64,000 bases of DNA from Halichondria panicea. Its lineage: Eukaryota > Porifera > Demospongiae > Suberitida > Halichondriidae. Position 1 is the first letter of the stretch. Every line of letters begins with the position of its first letter. The stretch spans positions 654,001 through 718,000 of the forward strand of contig NC_087389.1 of NCBI RefSeq assembly GCF_963675165.1, read 5' to 3'. Below, in pieces: positions 10,863 to 23,400 of the stretch. Both the position numbers and the translations under genes were made by a program. A model generated the notes under the pieces. The model was given only the letters and a program-made list of their open reading frames with translations. It ran no database searches and had not been told where the DNA came from.

Positions 10863-13800
10863 CTAACACTGATCATGTTTGTGTTTGCCTTTCCTCTCAA
10901 AGAGAGCAGCTGCAGTTGAGTCAGGTCTAATGCGAAGAATCTTCATTTTCTTGGCAGCTTTCTTTAACTCGTTCTTCTTCCGTTTTCTTCGAATAGTCTT
11001 CTCTGGATTAGCAACAGCCTGAAGAGAAAACGAGAAAAATAAAACCTGTTTAACAACCTCTCTTTACAATTGGTTGATACGTACATGTACATAAATACCA
11101 AGACCCCTCCATAATTTCAGTGCCATGACATATTTTTATTGTACGAATACAAAATTAACGTGAAGAGATCCATTAACGGGATGATTTACACACACAGGGA
11201 CATACCTCGAGGGCAGCTTGCATCCTTCTCTTGTCTCTCACTCCACTCACGCTCTGGTGGACTCGAGCGTAGGCAGTAGAGAAAGCCTCTCGCCCACACA
11301 CACCCTTTATTAGGTCCACCACCTCCTGTGCCAGACTGTACAGCTCCTCCCCTGCTCTCTTACTAGAGTCTGACAGCTCCCTGTAGATAGGAGCCAGCAA
11401 AGAGGGGAGGTAGTCAGGGAGTTGCTCCACCCCCAGGTACACACACACAGCTGCAGTCCACTGGAGCACACACGTTCGCTACATGGGGAGGAAGTTAAAC
11501 AGTACAACAAAAGTATTTTGACTTGATAGAAAGAGGAGTAAATGAAAACCATGCAGAACTAGAAAAGCTCACACATACCTTTCGAGATTGCTTTGGATGA
11601 TGACCAGCTTCAAACCTGGCTAGTTTAGACAGCTGTCCAATGAGCCACGAGAGATCTTTGGCAGGTGTTCCCTCTTCTCGTACTGAGGGGGTGTGGTCTG
11701 TATGGGTACTGAATCGATGTAACACCTTGGCACAGAATACCAGATTCTTGACAGCCTGGAGGTCATGTGATGTCAACATACACATAGCTATTGGTCGACA
11801 GTTACAGTACCTGGTTTGCTAGGTCGGGCTTCAGAATGGGAGACCACAGTTGAGTGCAGAAAGAATGCGATAATTCTTGAATCTGCCAAAAAAACTTTAT
11901 GGAATTTTATTTTCAAACAGTATTGACCGATACCTTTATCAATGTATCGTCCACTATGTATTCCAATGGTGTCTCTCCACTCTTGCTTCTCCGGCTCTTC
12001 TTTCTCTTAGCATCGGACCCAGATATTGCCATGGAGACCAACTCGTCAGGTGTGTAGGCAGAGAAGAGGAGACCAAACAACTGAGAGGCTGCTAGACGCA
12101 CCCACGCATGAGGGTGGAGCACAAGGGGGACCACTACTCCTGCACACGAGAGCAATCAAGAAAATACCGATAATACATGTAGCTACAGATACTATACTAT
12201 AGACAGTGTATTGACATAGGCCCAAAATAAACTTGGATTTTAACACACCTGAAAGGCCTCTCTCTAAAGCTTTCAGAACACCATAAAAGTAGACCATCGG
12301 AACTAAAGTTATGGCCGTTCAAAATATGAAAGGTTCTAAGTTTTCCCAGTATACTGTATAAGGAACTGCAAAAGGTTCTATACCTTGCAACAGCCATAAC
12401 TTAATTTTAAATGGTCCAAATTCAATGATTTTCTGATTTTCTGAAAGCTTAGAAGGAACTCTTTCAGACCGCTTGCTCAAATCTCAAATTTAAAACGAGC
12501 TATAATTTCTCATTTTCAGAAAAAGACCATGGGCTATATATAGCCCATGGTATTTTGTCAAAATCAGGCCCAAACAGACTTTTGATTTTAACACACCATT
12601 TGAAAGGCCTCTCTCTTACCTTTCAGAAAATCATAAAATTAACGTTATTGGAGAAATGGAAATAATGTTATGGACGTTCAAAGATGCACGCACACACACA
12701 CACACACACAGTAGAACAGACTCACCCCACATTCGTGTCATGTGATGAGCGTCCTTGGGTCCCCTCCACAGGGAGCACTCAGCACACAGCTTGCGTATAG
12801 TGGTGAGGGCGGTGAACAGGAGGTGGTCTAGAGAGGCCCCCCCCAACAACTCTGCTCCCGGCTCCTCCACTCTATCCAACCCGCTATTGTCTTCAAGAGT
12901 CACTCCCTCTTCAATTGGCGTGTCTTCTATTGCATCCATTTCTTCATCGCCAAGGAGATTATCAAGAAAATCATCAACGGTAGAGGAACAATTTTCTTCA
13001 GTAGTACTGCTTTCTATAATACGTTCAGAACTTTGCTTAATGACGGTTGTTTTGTTGCCTTCGTTATGATTCGGATCATAAAGAGTTAAACTGTCTATTA
13101 GTTGAGGTAGGTAGGTTGAGACACGTTTCTCAAAGTGTTGACCTTCGACCTCTATCAGTATACCCAACGTCTGTATACCAAGTCTCTTGTGTAGCAGCTG
13201 CAGAAATAATCACAATTGACTTAGCAACAATTAATAATGGATATGGTGTTTGTAGTAAAACCGCAAATGCACCATGTGAAAATTAAAGCCCCTCAAGAAA
13301 AAGCTTATCAATACAATCAGGAGTGCATGAATATTCCTGGTACAACGTTCTATACTGGTGAGTGGTCCTAGTGATGCTAGCAATTTACCACATCACTAAT
13401 TATTCATTCATAAAACTGATGATTATTACCAAATTACGCACTCACATTGTCACTCTCAATCCACACATTCAGAATGGAGATGACATCATTGATCCGTGAC
13501 GAGTCCAGCTGCACACACAGATACATGATTAATACACTGTTACATCAACAACGAGTGCTGCAAGCTGCGCTGTGCTAATGCCTCTCGCCATGTTTTGCTT
13601 AGTGTTATAGAAGAGGTTGCTTTGTATAATAACGCTACTATGTTGTATTATAATGTTTCGAAATCTAGAACCTTTTTGCTAGAACCCTCGTGCGGCTATG
13701 CCTCAGGCATGATAATTAATACAGTATACAATACTGTATTAGGTAATCGGTACAACTATTTGGTCAATATTAGTGTACATATATGACCCTAACAACCACC

Positions 13801-16800
13801 ACAAAAGGTCATCACAAGTACAATGTACCGTAACAACACAGGTGATATCTCCTCCTATACAAATCGTACAGCTATAGTCTACTATCTCTCACCCTTCCAA
13901 AGAGCAGTGTGATAGTCTGGGCGACCATCTGTCTGCAGGTAGGGGTCTCATCGTTGATCAGCTGGGACGCTAGCGGAACAAAGAAGTAACTCGAGTGACG
14001 TTGGACCATTTTCTGATGATGGAGGGGAAAATGTGAAGTATGTATCATTCTGTGTTGTATAATTACCTCAGGGAACTTGGTGAACATGGAAGAGAACATC
14101 TCCAGAACAGATTCCCGGCCACTCTGGCATTCATAACTGCACGCGGGCAGTAGAGAACAAAATGGCGGATGATAACTAGGTAGCACACATTGACCTCGCA
14201 TGACGCACACTCACCTTAGGTTAGAGACATAGAAGTCAAGGTATCTGTTCAACTTCTTTCCCAGTGGATAATCCATCAGAAACATCAGCACAGACTAGAA
14301 AACAAAAGCAAAAAACTAGCTCAGTGACTGTACGATAACAATACAAAAAGGCTATTCTGAGACCGTTCCCCGCCCACTCATCTAATGAAAACGCTGCCCC
14401 ACCCCCTCCAGTGTTACCTGTCTACATTGCTGTCTGACGTGCTCCGAGTCGCTAGTCACTGACAGCTGACACACCTTCATCATGACATCATACACCTCTG
14501 TCACCACTAGCTTCCTACCCAGTATGGCCTGAGAAAGAAATCAAGCAATGGAATCAAGTACTGGGATGGTGATTCACTGACTGTATACATGTATACGTAG
14601 TTGCATGTGTACATGTGTACATTTAAGGTGAGTGCACTAAACATTGCCACAAGTGGTACCAATAGGGTATCGCACAGAATTCTGCCAGTACCACATAGAG
14701 TAAAAATGCATACATGAACACTTACCTTGAGTAGTGGGAAGGCTGTGCTCTGCCTCTGGTAGTCATGAATGTCCTCCTCTACAAAGCTGAGCAGTAGCTT
14801 CAGTTCATCCTCTGACACCGTGTGCTTCTTGCAGTCCCTAACAATCACTGTCATTGCCTGCATGGAAGTAAAGAAAGATTATCAGTATTAATATTATATA
14901 GTGAGGCTGTTTCTATTGAGTGCATTATGCACTGAGTGCATTATGTACTGCATAGGCAATCAACATTACTGCACTTCAGGAAGTTAATCTAAAGTGATGT
15001 AATCTAGTCTTGTTACTAAAGATAGCCACAGGCATGCCAACAGCAACCTATAAAAGAGAGCAAAAATTCCAGCTTGGAACTGCATTTGTAGCCCATTATT
15101 GACCTGGAGAGGATGTCTTCCACCCAACCTACAATAGCAGAGTTTAACCTAGATGGAGATGTACAGCGCCGTAGGAATGGGCCTGCAAACAACATGGAAG
15201 AGATCCCATCTCAACCTAACAACCAACAGAATCCAGGCAATGAACAAGCAGAGTGGAAAAACGAGCAAAACAGGAATGGAAACCGAAAAATGGATCAGCA
15301 ACCAAGGGTAAATAATACGTACGTACTTATACTGTTTGAAATTGCAATCTGGAAATTGGCTTATGCTACTTACTGATTCTGAAATGTTTGTGTGCCTACA
15401 CAGGTAGCTGAGACATCATCAGGATGCACTACATTTGCAATGGTGGTGTTAGCTCTGTTGCTGGTGGTTGCAGCCATAACAATACCTATCTTTTGGAAAA
15501 ATACAATTTGTGACCACAGAATTACAGTAGCTAAAGCAGAAGAAAGATCGAAATTTGACGAACTGAAGAATGAGCTAAAGCTACAAGTACGAACACTGGA
15601 AATGCAAACAACAAAATTGGAAATAGAAAAGGAGCAATTTAAAAACGAGAAGATCACACTAACTGCAAAGATTGAACATTTAGAAAGCGACCTCAAGGAA
15701 TTGAGACTAGTAAAGACTACATTAGTTGGTGAGAACACTCAACTCAAGAATCAAGTCAGTCAAATTGATATCCAAAAAATGAGCTTCTTATTGAAAAAAG
15801 GGAAGAGAAAATGAAATTAAGTGCAAAAGAAAGCGAACGCGAGAAAATGAGAGATGAAAAGATGACATTGCAACTACAATTCACTGAAAAGACAACTTTG
15901 GTAGACCATTTGAAGGACAAAAAGGATCAGTGCGAGCTGGAAAAGAAAGAATTGGAAATCAGAAACACCCACCTGATTGAAGGTAAGAATGAACTAAACA
16001 TTAAGCTTGCTACTACACAGGAGAAACTTGAAGTGGCTGAAGAGAAAGAAAAAAGTTGTGGGCGCATAATCGGAACAAAGTGGTTGGAACAGTTAAGTAT
16101 TGGACAAGCAAGAGATGGAAAAACTATCGAACTTTTGTCGAGTGAGATTGAACAGCACAAGCACGCATTGGTTCTAGCCAAGAATGCAGCACTGGCCAAT
16201 GACAAGGAGTGTAAGGGGACTATCTGTCAATTAATCAAGAGTGCAACAGACACATTTTTTTCGTAAACAATAAACTGTAAACATAATTAAATTGCTGCTA
16301 GTGATGTATACATGCATGTATGATGTATACATGCATGTATGATGTTTAAACTAATACCTGCGAATTATTGCAAAACTGACAATGAGATTAAAGCTCTAAT
16401 CTAATTATCATCATACCTTGAAGGCTGATAGGACCAGCTCTCTGTTGGCCCCCATGGCAGCACCTGCCCGGGCGTATTGCCGTAGCAACTCAAACAGCTT
16501 GGTGGAGAGTTCGTCCACAGCGGAGGGAAGACTGGGCAATGGTAGTCGTAGCAACCACACCATGCATTGTAACCCTCGGGAGATGACCATGATATGGCGA
16601 GATGAGAGGGCGGCTACTATGAGAGGCACAAACGGGTCCAGCATTGCCAGCTGAGGCTCAGAAGATGTGTCGAATTTTCCTCTCTTTAGGGCCGTGTGGA
16701 ACAACTAACGTGTGTGGGGGTGTGTGTGTGTTGTGTGTGGGTGTGGTTAAGAGTTAAGGGAATTTGGAGGATTAATTTTCTAAGTATTGTACCTGCAATC

Positions 16801-17357
16801 CAAACTCTGAGACGACATTAGCTGCCGTGTTACTAACGGCAACAGTCTTGGCACCAGTTCGTTGTGGTGTTGGTGGGAGGAGTCTCGAGTCAGGAGGTCT
16901 TAGACTAGGAGCTTTAGTAGCTTTCACAGGTCTGCATAGGAGGAGGCACAAGTATAAGGATAAACTTGCCAACACTGAAATACATGTATTAGATTAAGAA
17001 TGTCGTAAACATACGCTTGTACATGTACATGCATGCATATGTAGCTGTAAGCATTTTTTATTTTTTATAGCAACAAATTTATGCAATGCAAATAAGGTTA
17101 CAGTGTAGCAATAACTCCCTGAGCTGCAATGCCCCCCCCCCCCCATACATACCTACATGTATGTAGTGGCCCCACCCCCTCTCCCCTACCTGGTGGGCTT
17201 GCTGGAGAGCTGAGGTACGGAGTTAGAGAGGAGTCCGTGTACAAGGACTAGCAGTGCCTGAGGGGAGAGTGCCTGGTTGCTATGGATCCCTAGGCCCACC
17301 CTCCTGAAGACCTCCTCCACAGCATGCACTGTGTGGGCACTCACACCACCCTCCAGC

Positions 17358-17408
<51 letters not shown>

Positions 17409-20400
17409 GGGGCATTGGTTGTCAGGGGACTTAACAGAAAAACTCCAGGGGAGGATTCTTATGATACTACATGCAGTACACAGGAGTGCATGAATATTAT
17501 TATGATAATATATTAATACATATAATTCATGCACTCCTGTGTACACTAATACACCAATAACAAAATTCATCTACATGTACATCATGGTTGTTTACCCAGA
17601 CAGGTGCCATACATGATACATGATATGGCACCATCTGTTAATGCACATAATTATCATATCAGATCATTCATTGAAAGTTGTCTTCCTTAAATGAAGCATC
17701 TTTGAACGGCCATAACTTTAGTTCTGTTGGTCCAATCACATTAATTTTATGATTTTCTGAAAGCTTAGAGAGAGGCCTTTCTGAAAGTTATCAGTACATG
17801 TCATCATTTACGAACCTGCTTCACTGGCAGCAGCAAGTCGGGTAAGCGTGTGGGAGAGAGGTAGGCCCCCATGATCTCGTAAGAGTTATAGCTCTGAGGG
17901 GTCTTGGCCTCGGGTATCTTGGCTCCCACTTCTCTCTCCTCGGCCGGCGCCCCAAACAGGTCCTCTGTTAGGATACAGCTGACCAACTCCAGACAGGGGT
18001 CCAGGTCACCTGACATCAGGTGGGGGCTCAGCCCACGCAGGACAGAGTGGAGGCTGTAGCCGAGTACATGCAGCTGTGTGAATGTGTGCATGAGGGCAAA
18101 TGATAACGTTAAGTTACAAGTGAAGTAATTAATTGTATACATGTAAAGAATGTATGTTCATGTAGTTAGGAACAATTGAGCACTTAAATCGAAGTTCTAT
18201 AAAACTATTGCCAAACTGGCTGAAAATATATACCCAACAGACCACCCCCCTCACCATGTAGCCCCTGTCTAGAGCATCTCTCATCTCCTTGACGATATAC
18301 TGTAGGTAGCGTGGGCCGAGAGCAGCTGCCATCTTGACCAGTGTCCCTCTCCCCACGTCACGTACCTCACGCGAACGATTCTTGAGAGTCTGACACACCT
18401 TGAGCAAGAGGCTGTGCACACACACACAGAGTTATAGTGGTCTTAGAGTGATGACATCATCATTAGTAGTAGTAGCGAACCAGTAGTAGTAGCGAACCAC
18501 AAATTATGCCTTAGAACATATTCCAGACAGCCCAGAACTGCTATCATAAATTTGTGAATATACACAATGGTTTGAAGCTAGGTATGACTTACTTACAAGC
18601 TTCTACAAAATGACTACTACACATGGGAAATTGTACGCATACATCCAGTCACTCACCTGGGTAAGTGGGTATGCAGCGACTCTTCGGGGAGGGCCAACAA
18701 CAGTTTCGTCATTGCCATGGCAATAGGAACTCTCAGTATCTCAGAGTCCTCATTTTGCGCAAGGGAGCTCAACTTATGTCCCGCCACATCAATCTACAGC
18801 AACACATAGTTTACAATCTTGAGCATTCTAAGATTAATTACAAAGGTACAAGCTCTGCAATGGTGATCAGTGAACGTACTCTCTTGGTTAGCACTTTCTG
18901 CAGATTGGGGATGATGGTGTGGACGATAGCCTTGAGAATCTTCCTGACAGTGTTCTTGCTCAGAGCATCTTTGTCGGTCTCATCTTTGTCGACAGCTGGT
19001 GTTGGTAAGCTCTCCTCCACCTCCATTGCTTCGTCCTCCTTGACTTCAGACTTTCTAGTTTCCTGACCAATCTCCTCCCCATTCTCAACAGGGGGTGGGT
19101 GTTTGCCATCAGTGGGTGTGGTAGTAATGAGGTGTGGTTTGATGGCTTGGGTGTCCTCGTGGGTGACAGAAGACAGGTCAAAATGAAAGTTGTCCAAAAC
19201 AGCTACCACAGCCCTGGAAAAAGCAAAATAAAGGTCAAAAAACTTAATTATTAATAATATTGTGCCATGAGTACACACGATGATCACACGCCCACTCACT
19301 TGACGAGCGATCTTTGTATATCGATTTGTTTGGTGAGTTGGCGGAGGTAGTGAGAGAGTATGAAGCAGTAGTTGGTCCAGTTGAGATGCATGGAAATGGC
19401 GGCTATCACGTTCACAGCCTCGGCCAGAAGGTTCTGCTCAGTATTGGATGTAGGCTTGAACACAACCTGGAGAAACACACATTAAACATCTAGATACACA
19501 CCACTAGCCAAAAACCCCATCAGGCCACTCACATCTTGTATCACTGACCTCTGTAGCTATTATCTCACAACTTACTCCACTATAATAGTAGCCACTATAC
19601 TACAAAAGGGAGACCAATCTTGTAGCCATCAAATACCAACTACATGTATAGCAAGAGAATGATGCAACTGCATGCTTGCATGGTCTAGACTACTACTTTA
19701 CTCTCCTTACCAAGCCTCTAACCTCAACATAACACACACAACACACCTGGTTAGCCAGAGGCAGCAGGAACCACATGTAGGCCGCCTGACTGACACCATC
19801 ACCTTCAGAGCACACACTAGCCAGCTTCCTGAATGCCCTAGTCCGCCTGTGCAATTGTATGTGCTTGATATTCTCAAAAAAGTCCGCCTCTGCCTCGTGG
19901 TGACCCAGGGCAACCAGATCAGAGAACCGAGGGTGGGTAGGATAAGCCTTCACCAACTGGGAGAGAACTGATATTGACTCGATGCGGGCAAATTCAGTTT
20001 TTGAGCGTAATCCTTGCTTGATGGCGTTGAGTGTGGTTCCAAGAATTATGGTCTTGAAAGCCTCGCTATCTGCAAAAAATGACGATAAATATGACGGGGG
20101 GGGGGGGGGGGACAATAAATGTATTTATACATACCGTGTAGAGTGATGTGATTGATAAGACTCGATGTGCAGCTGGCAGCTCCGTCTCTTATAGACATGT
20201 CCTCAGTCTAAATGCAGTTAATACATAAAAATATCAAGTATAAAACTTCAATAGGTGAAAAGAAGACTCACTTCCATTAGAAAGAAGAGTACATTATCCA
20301 CTATAGGCAGGGTCGTTTCCAGGAGATCACATGACCAGGATAATCCCCCAGTACCGAGCACAGATATGCGTTCTGTGGCTTCCTTAAACCCCTCTAGCCT

Positions 20401-23400
20401 CAGATCGTAATCTGGCTCATCGATACGCTTGGTGTCCCACGCATTCAGCTAGGAAAAGGTACGTATGATAATTTAACCAAGTTACATACACAAATCAGAA
20501 AATCAGATACCTTGTAGACAATCCCAGCTGTGCTGCACCAGATGCTATCCTTCTTTGCAATCTCCTACAAAATACACAATGAATGAGAAGATTATTATCT
20601 TGCAAACAGCTTCAATAGTTGACAGACCTTAAAAATATCACAAAGAAGAGCTCTGCTCTTTCTGTTCTTAAGAGTCCCAAACAATTCTGAGAAAGGCCTG
20701 CGAAAAAAGAATGCTAAGCATCAGCAAAAATTAATGTATAAAGTGACCAATGGAAAAGAAAAGAAATGTCAGAAGTGGGATTCGAACCCACGCCTACAAT
20801 TGTAGACTACGACCTGAACGTAGCGCCTTAGACCGCTCGGCCATCCTGACAATGCTGTTTACTAAACTAGCTAACTTTTACTAAGCACTACTGACTGACC
20901 TGTATGGCACATCTCCACAGAATGCAATCAGTTTGTTCAATGCAAGTAGGATTTGCTCCTCGAACTTCTACAGAGCACACAAACATACATAAAACAACAA
21001 TCTTTTCAGCTACAATAGTACTGTACTTACTTTATACTTGTACGATGCCTTTGTCAAGAAAGGCAGCAACAATTGAACTAGAAGCCTTGATTGAGCTGGG
21101 TTGTTTACGAATGCACTGATCCTATGATAAACACACTTAGCAATGCACAAACAAACTAGTTGCTAGGGCACAGCATACTTGGACAACAGAGAGAATGCCA
21201 GCTGCAGACTAGCTCCTTGCTTAGCTCCTTGCTTGTCTGGCTTCAAATTCTCCTGGATTGATCGTTGAAGATACTCCAAGATTCCGGTGGTGTGTGGTGC
21301 AACCATCTCTGCTCCAGGGCTCTCTCTTACAGGAATTTGTGGTACAACCATCTCTGCCCCAGGGCCTTCTCCTACAATGTATTGAGCAGACCATTAAAAC
21401 ACTGAGGAACGTAGAATTTCTAATTTAATTTCTCAGTCTACTACTGAGAGGGTTAGTGGTAGCCACCAGATCTAATACTGACAATCACGCTCACCAGGAG
21501 AGTCAATATCATCAGAGAGCAGGTTGAGTGTCATCTGGAGGATGTAGTCACAGACAGTGGGAGAGACGCCATTAGTACAGAGGCAGCTGTACACAAAGCC
21601 CAGGATAGAGGACTGCACACAAGTGGAGGGTGCATCACGGAGAACAGAGGGTGGGAGTGGTGTCTTTAGGAGATAGAAGTACCTGCATGGGCACAGGGGG
21701 TTGCATGGACACAGGGGGTTGCATGGACCCAGGGGGTTGCATAGACACAGGGGTTGTATGGACACAGGGGATTGCATGGACACGGGGGGTTGCATGGACA
21801 CGGGGAGTTGCATGGACACGGGGAGTTGCATGGACACGGGGGGTTGCATGGACACGGGGGGTTGCATGGACACGGGGAGTTGCATGGACACGGGGGGTTG
21901 CATGGACACGGGGGGTTGCATGGGCACAGGGGGTTGCATGGACACTACGTACGGGCGCGTAGTTATGGTGAGCACTGAATTGTAACTGGTAAATTAATAT
22001 CAAGTTACATGCAAAGCTTTTTTTGAAGCCAATAATAATAATCCATGTAAGCTCCAGCCTAGGCTTATAATCTGCTATAGTTAGCTGGTTCCTCACTGGT
22101 TGTGTAGGGTCCAGGTGTACAGTAGCTTCAAGAGAGCAGTGGGACTCTGCACACACTCTTGAGGTAGCCGTGGCAACTGTGGCCACACTAGGCTACCCAG
22201 CACACTCTCTGTGTAGTCTCCAAAGTCGTAGTCCAAGAAAATATCGAAACACTGCATATGACAAAATAGTAGTAGTCTTTGATTCCAAAAATGCACACCC
22301 AAAAGTAGCGTACCTCTGACACCCTTCCAAGTATGAGTTGCCTGAGGGCCTTTAGAGCACTCACTAAGTGAGGCTGAATCTAGAAAGTGTTTGTAAAACA
22401 GTAACAGATATTTTCAATGCAAAGTGGTTTGTTTGTTTGTACCTCGTTTCTCTGGCTGAGGAGAGTTGTACAACTGACTCCTAAGTTGAGGAGAATGGGG
22501 AAGATGACGTTTAGGTAGGGCTTCATCTTCTGTCCAACGGTTGAGAACATCTGGCCTAGCAGGTTGAGAAAGCCCTGCTGCTTCTTCAATGGGATCACAT
22601 GACCTGGATTCACTGCACGCTCAGTACTGGACTCAGGCAGATCTGTGAGGGAGGAGATAAAAAAGGACATGACGTGTACGTACATCAATACTACAATTCA
22701 GAAATTATGATAAACAAATTGCAGGTGTGATTCCGACTGACAATTAACAATACCTATATAAAGCACTCCACAAACTCTTAACACAACACACGAATAGCTC
22801 ACTCTTTAGTTCTTGAAAAGGGAGGGTCAGTAGCTTGATGAACTCTGACATTTCCCCCTCCTCACAGCCCCCCAGAAACCGCAGCACTGTCCCCTGCCTG
22901 GAGCTACCCCCTGTTCGTGATGACTCGTGACTCCCCAGCCTCTGCATCCGCCCATGCAGCAATCTAGTGATGGCCGCCATCTGAAAGCATGAAATAGAAT
23001 AGATGATCCTTACCTAACCAGGACGGGTAGCAGCTGTTCCCGATGTTCAGAGCTCACCACAGAGCAGCTGCTGTCAGAGCTACAGGGAAACAATTCTCCT
23101 AAAATGCACACATATAGTGCAAATTTAGGTCTTATTACCTGAAACTACTCAGTTCCTCACGAAAACTGTCGTCTTCCAAAATTCGCTCGAAATTTTCTCT
23201 GTATAAATGGACATGACAAACATTAAATTTGACACAATACGTGTAAGCTAGCTAGCACACCATATTGTAGCACTATCAAGGAGCTATTAAATTCATCTTT
23301 TGTTTTGAAATTGGACGTTCCCAACACATTGCAATGAACGAATAACATTATTTTATGCAAAATTCAAAACCTGAAAACAAATCGCGGATCTATTGCTACT

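Noticed and set aside
17277-17570. Cys-Val repeat ORFs on both strands
   Set aside because: A (GT)n microsatellite before UTP20 exon 41.
21690-21945. CRISPR-like regular repeats
   Set aside because: Units are contiguous without unique spacers, in a spliced eukaryotic gene; this is a minisatellite.
21630-22186. Overlapping ORFs on both strands with Met-His-Gly or Val-His-Ala repeats
   Set aside because: They are translations of the 18-bp intronic minisatellite in several frames and lie in a UTP20 intron.
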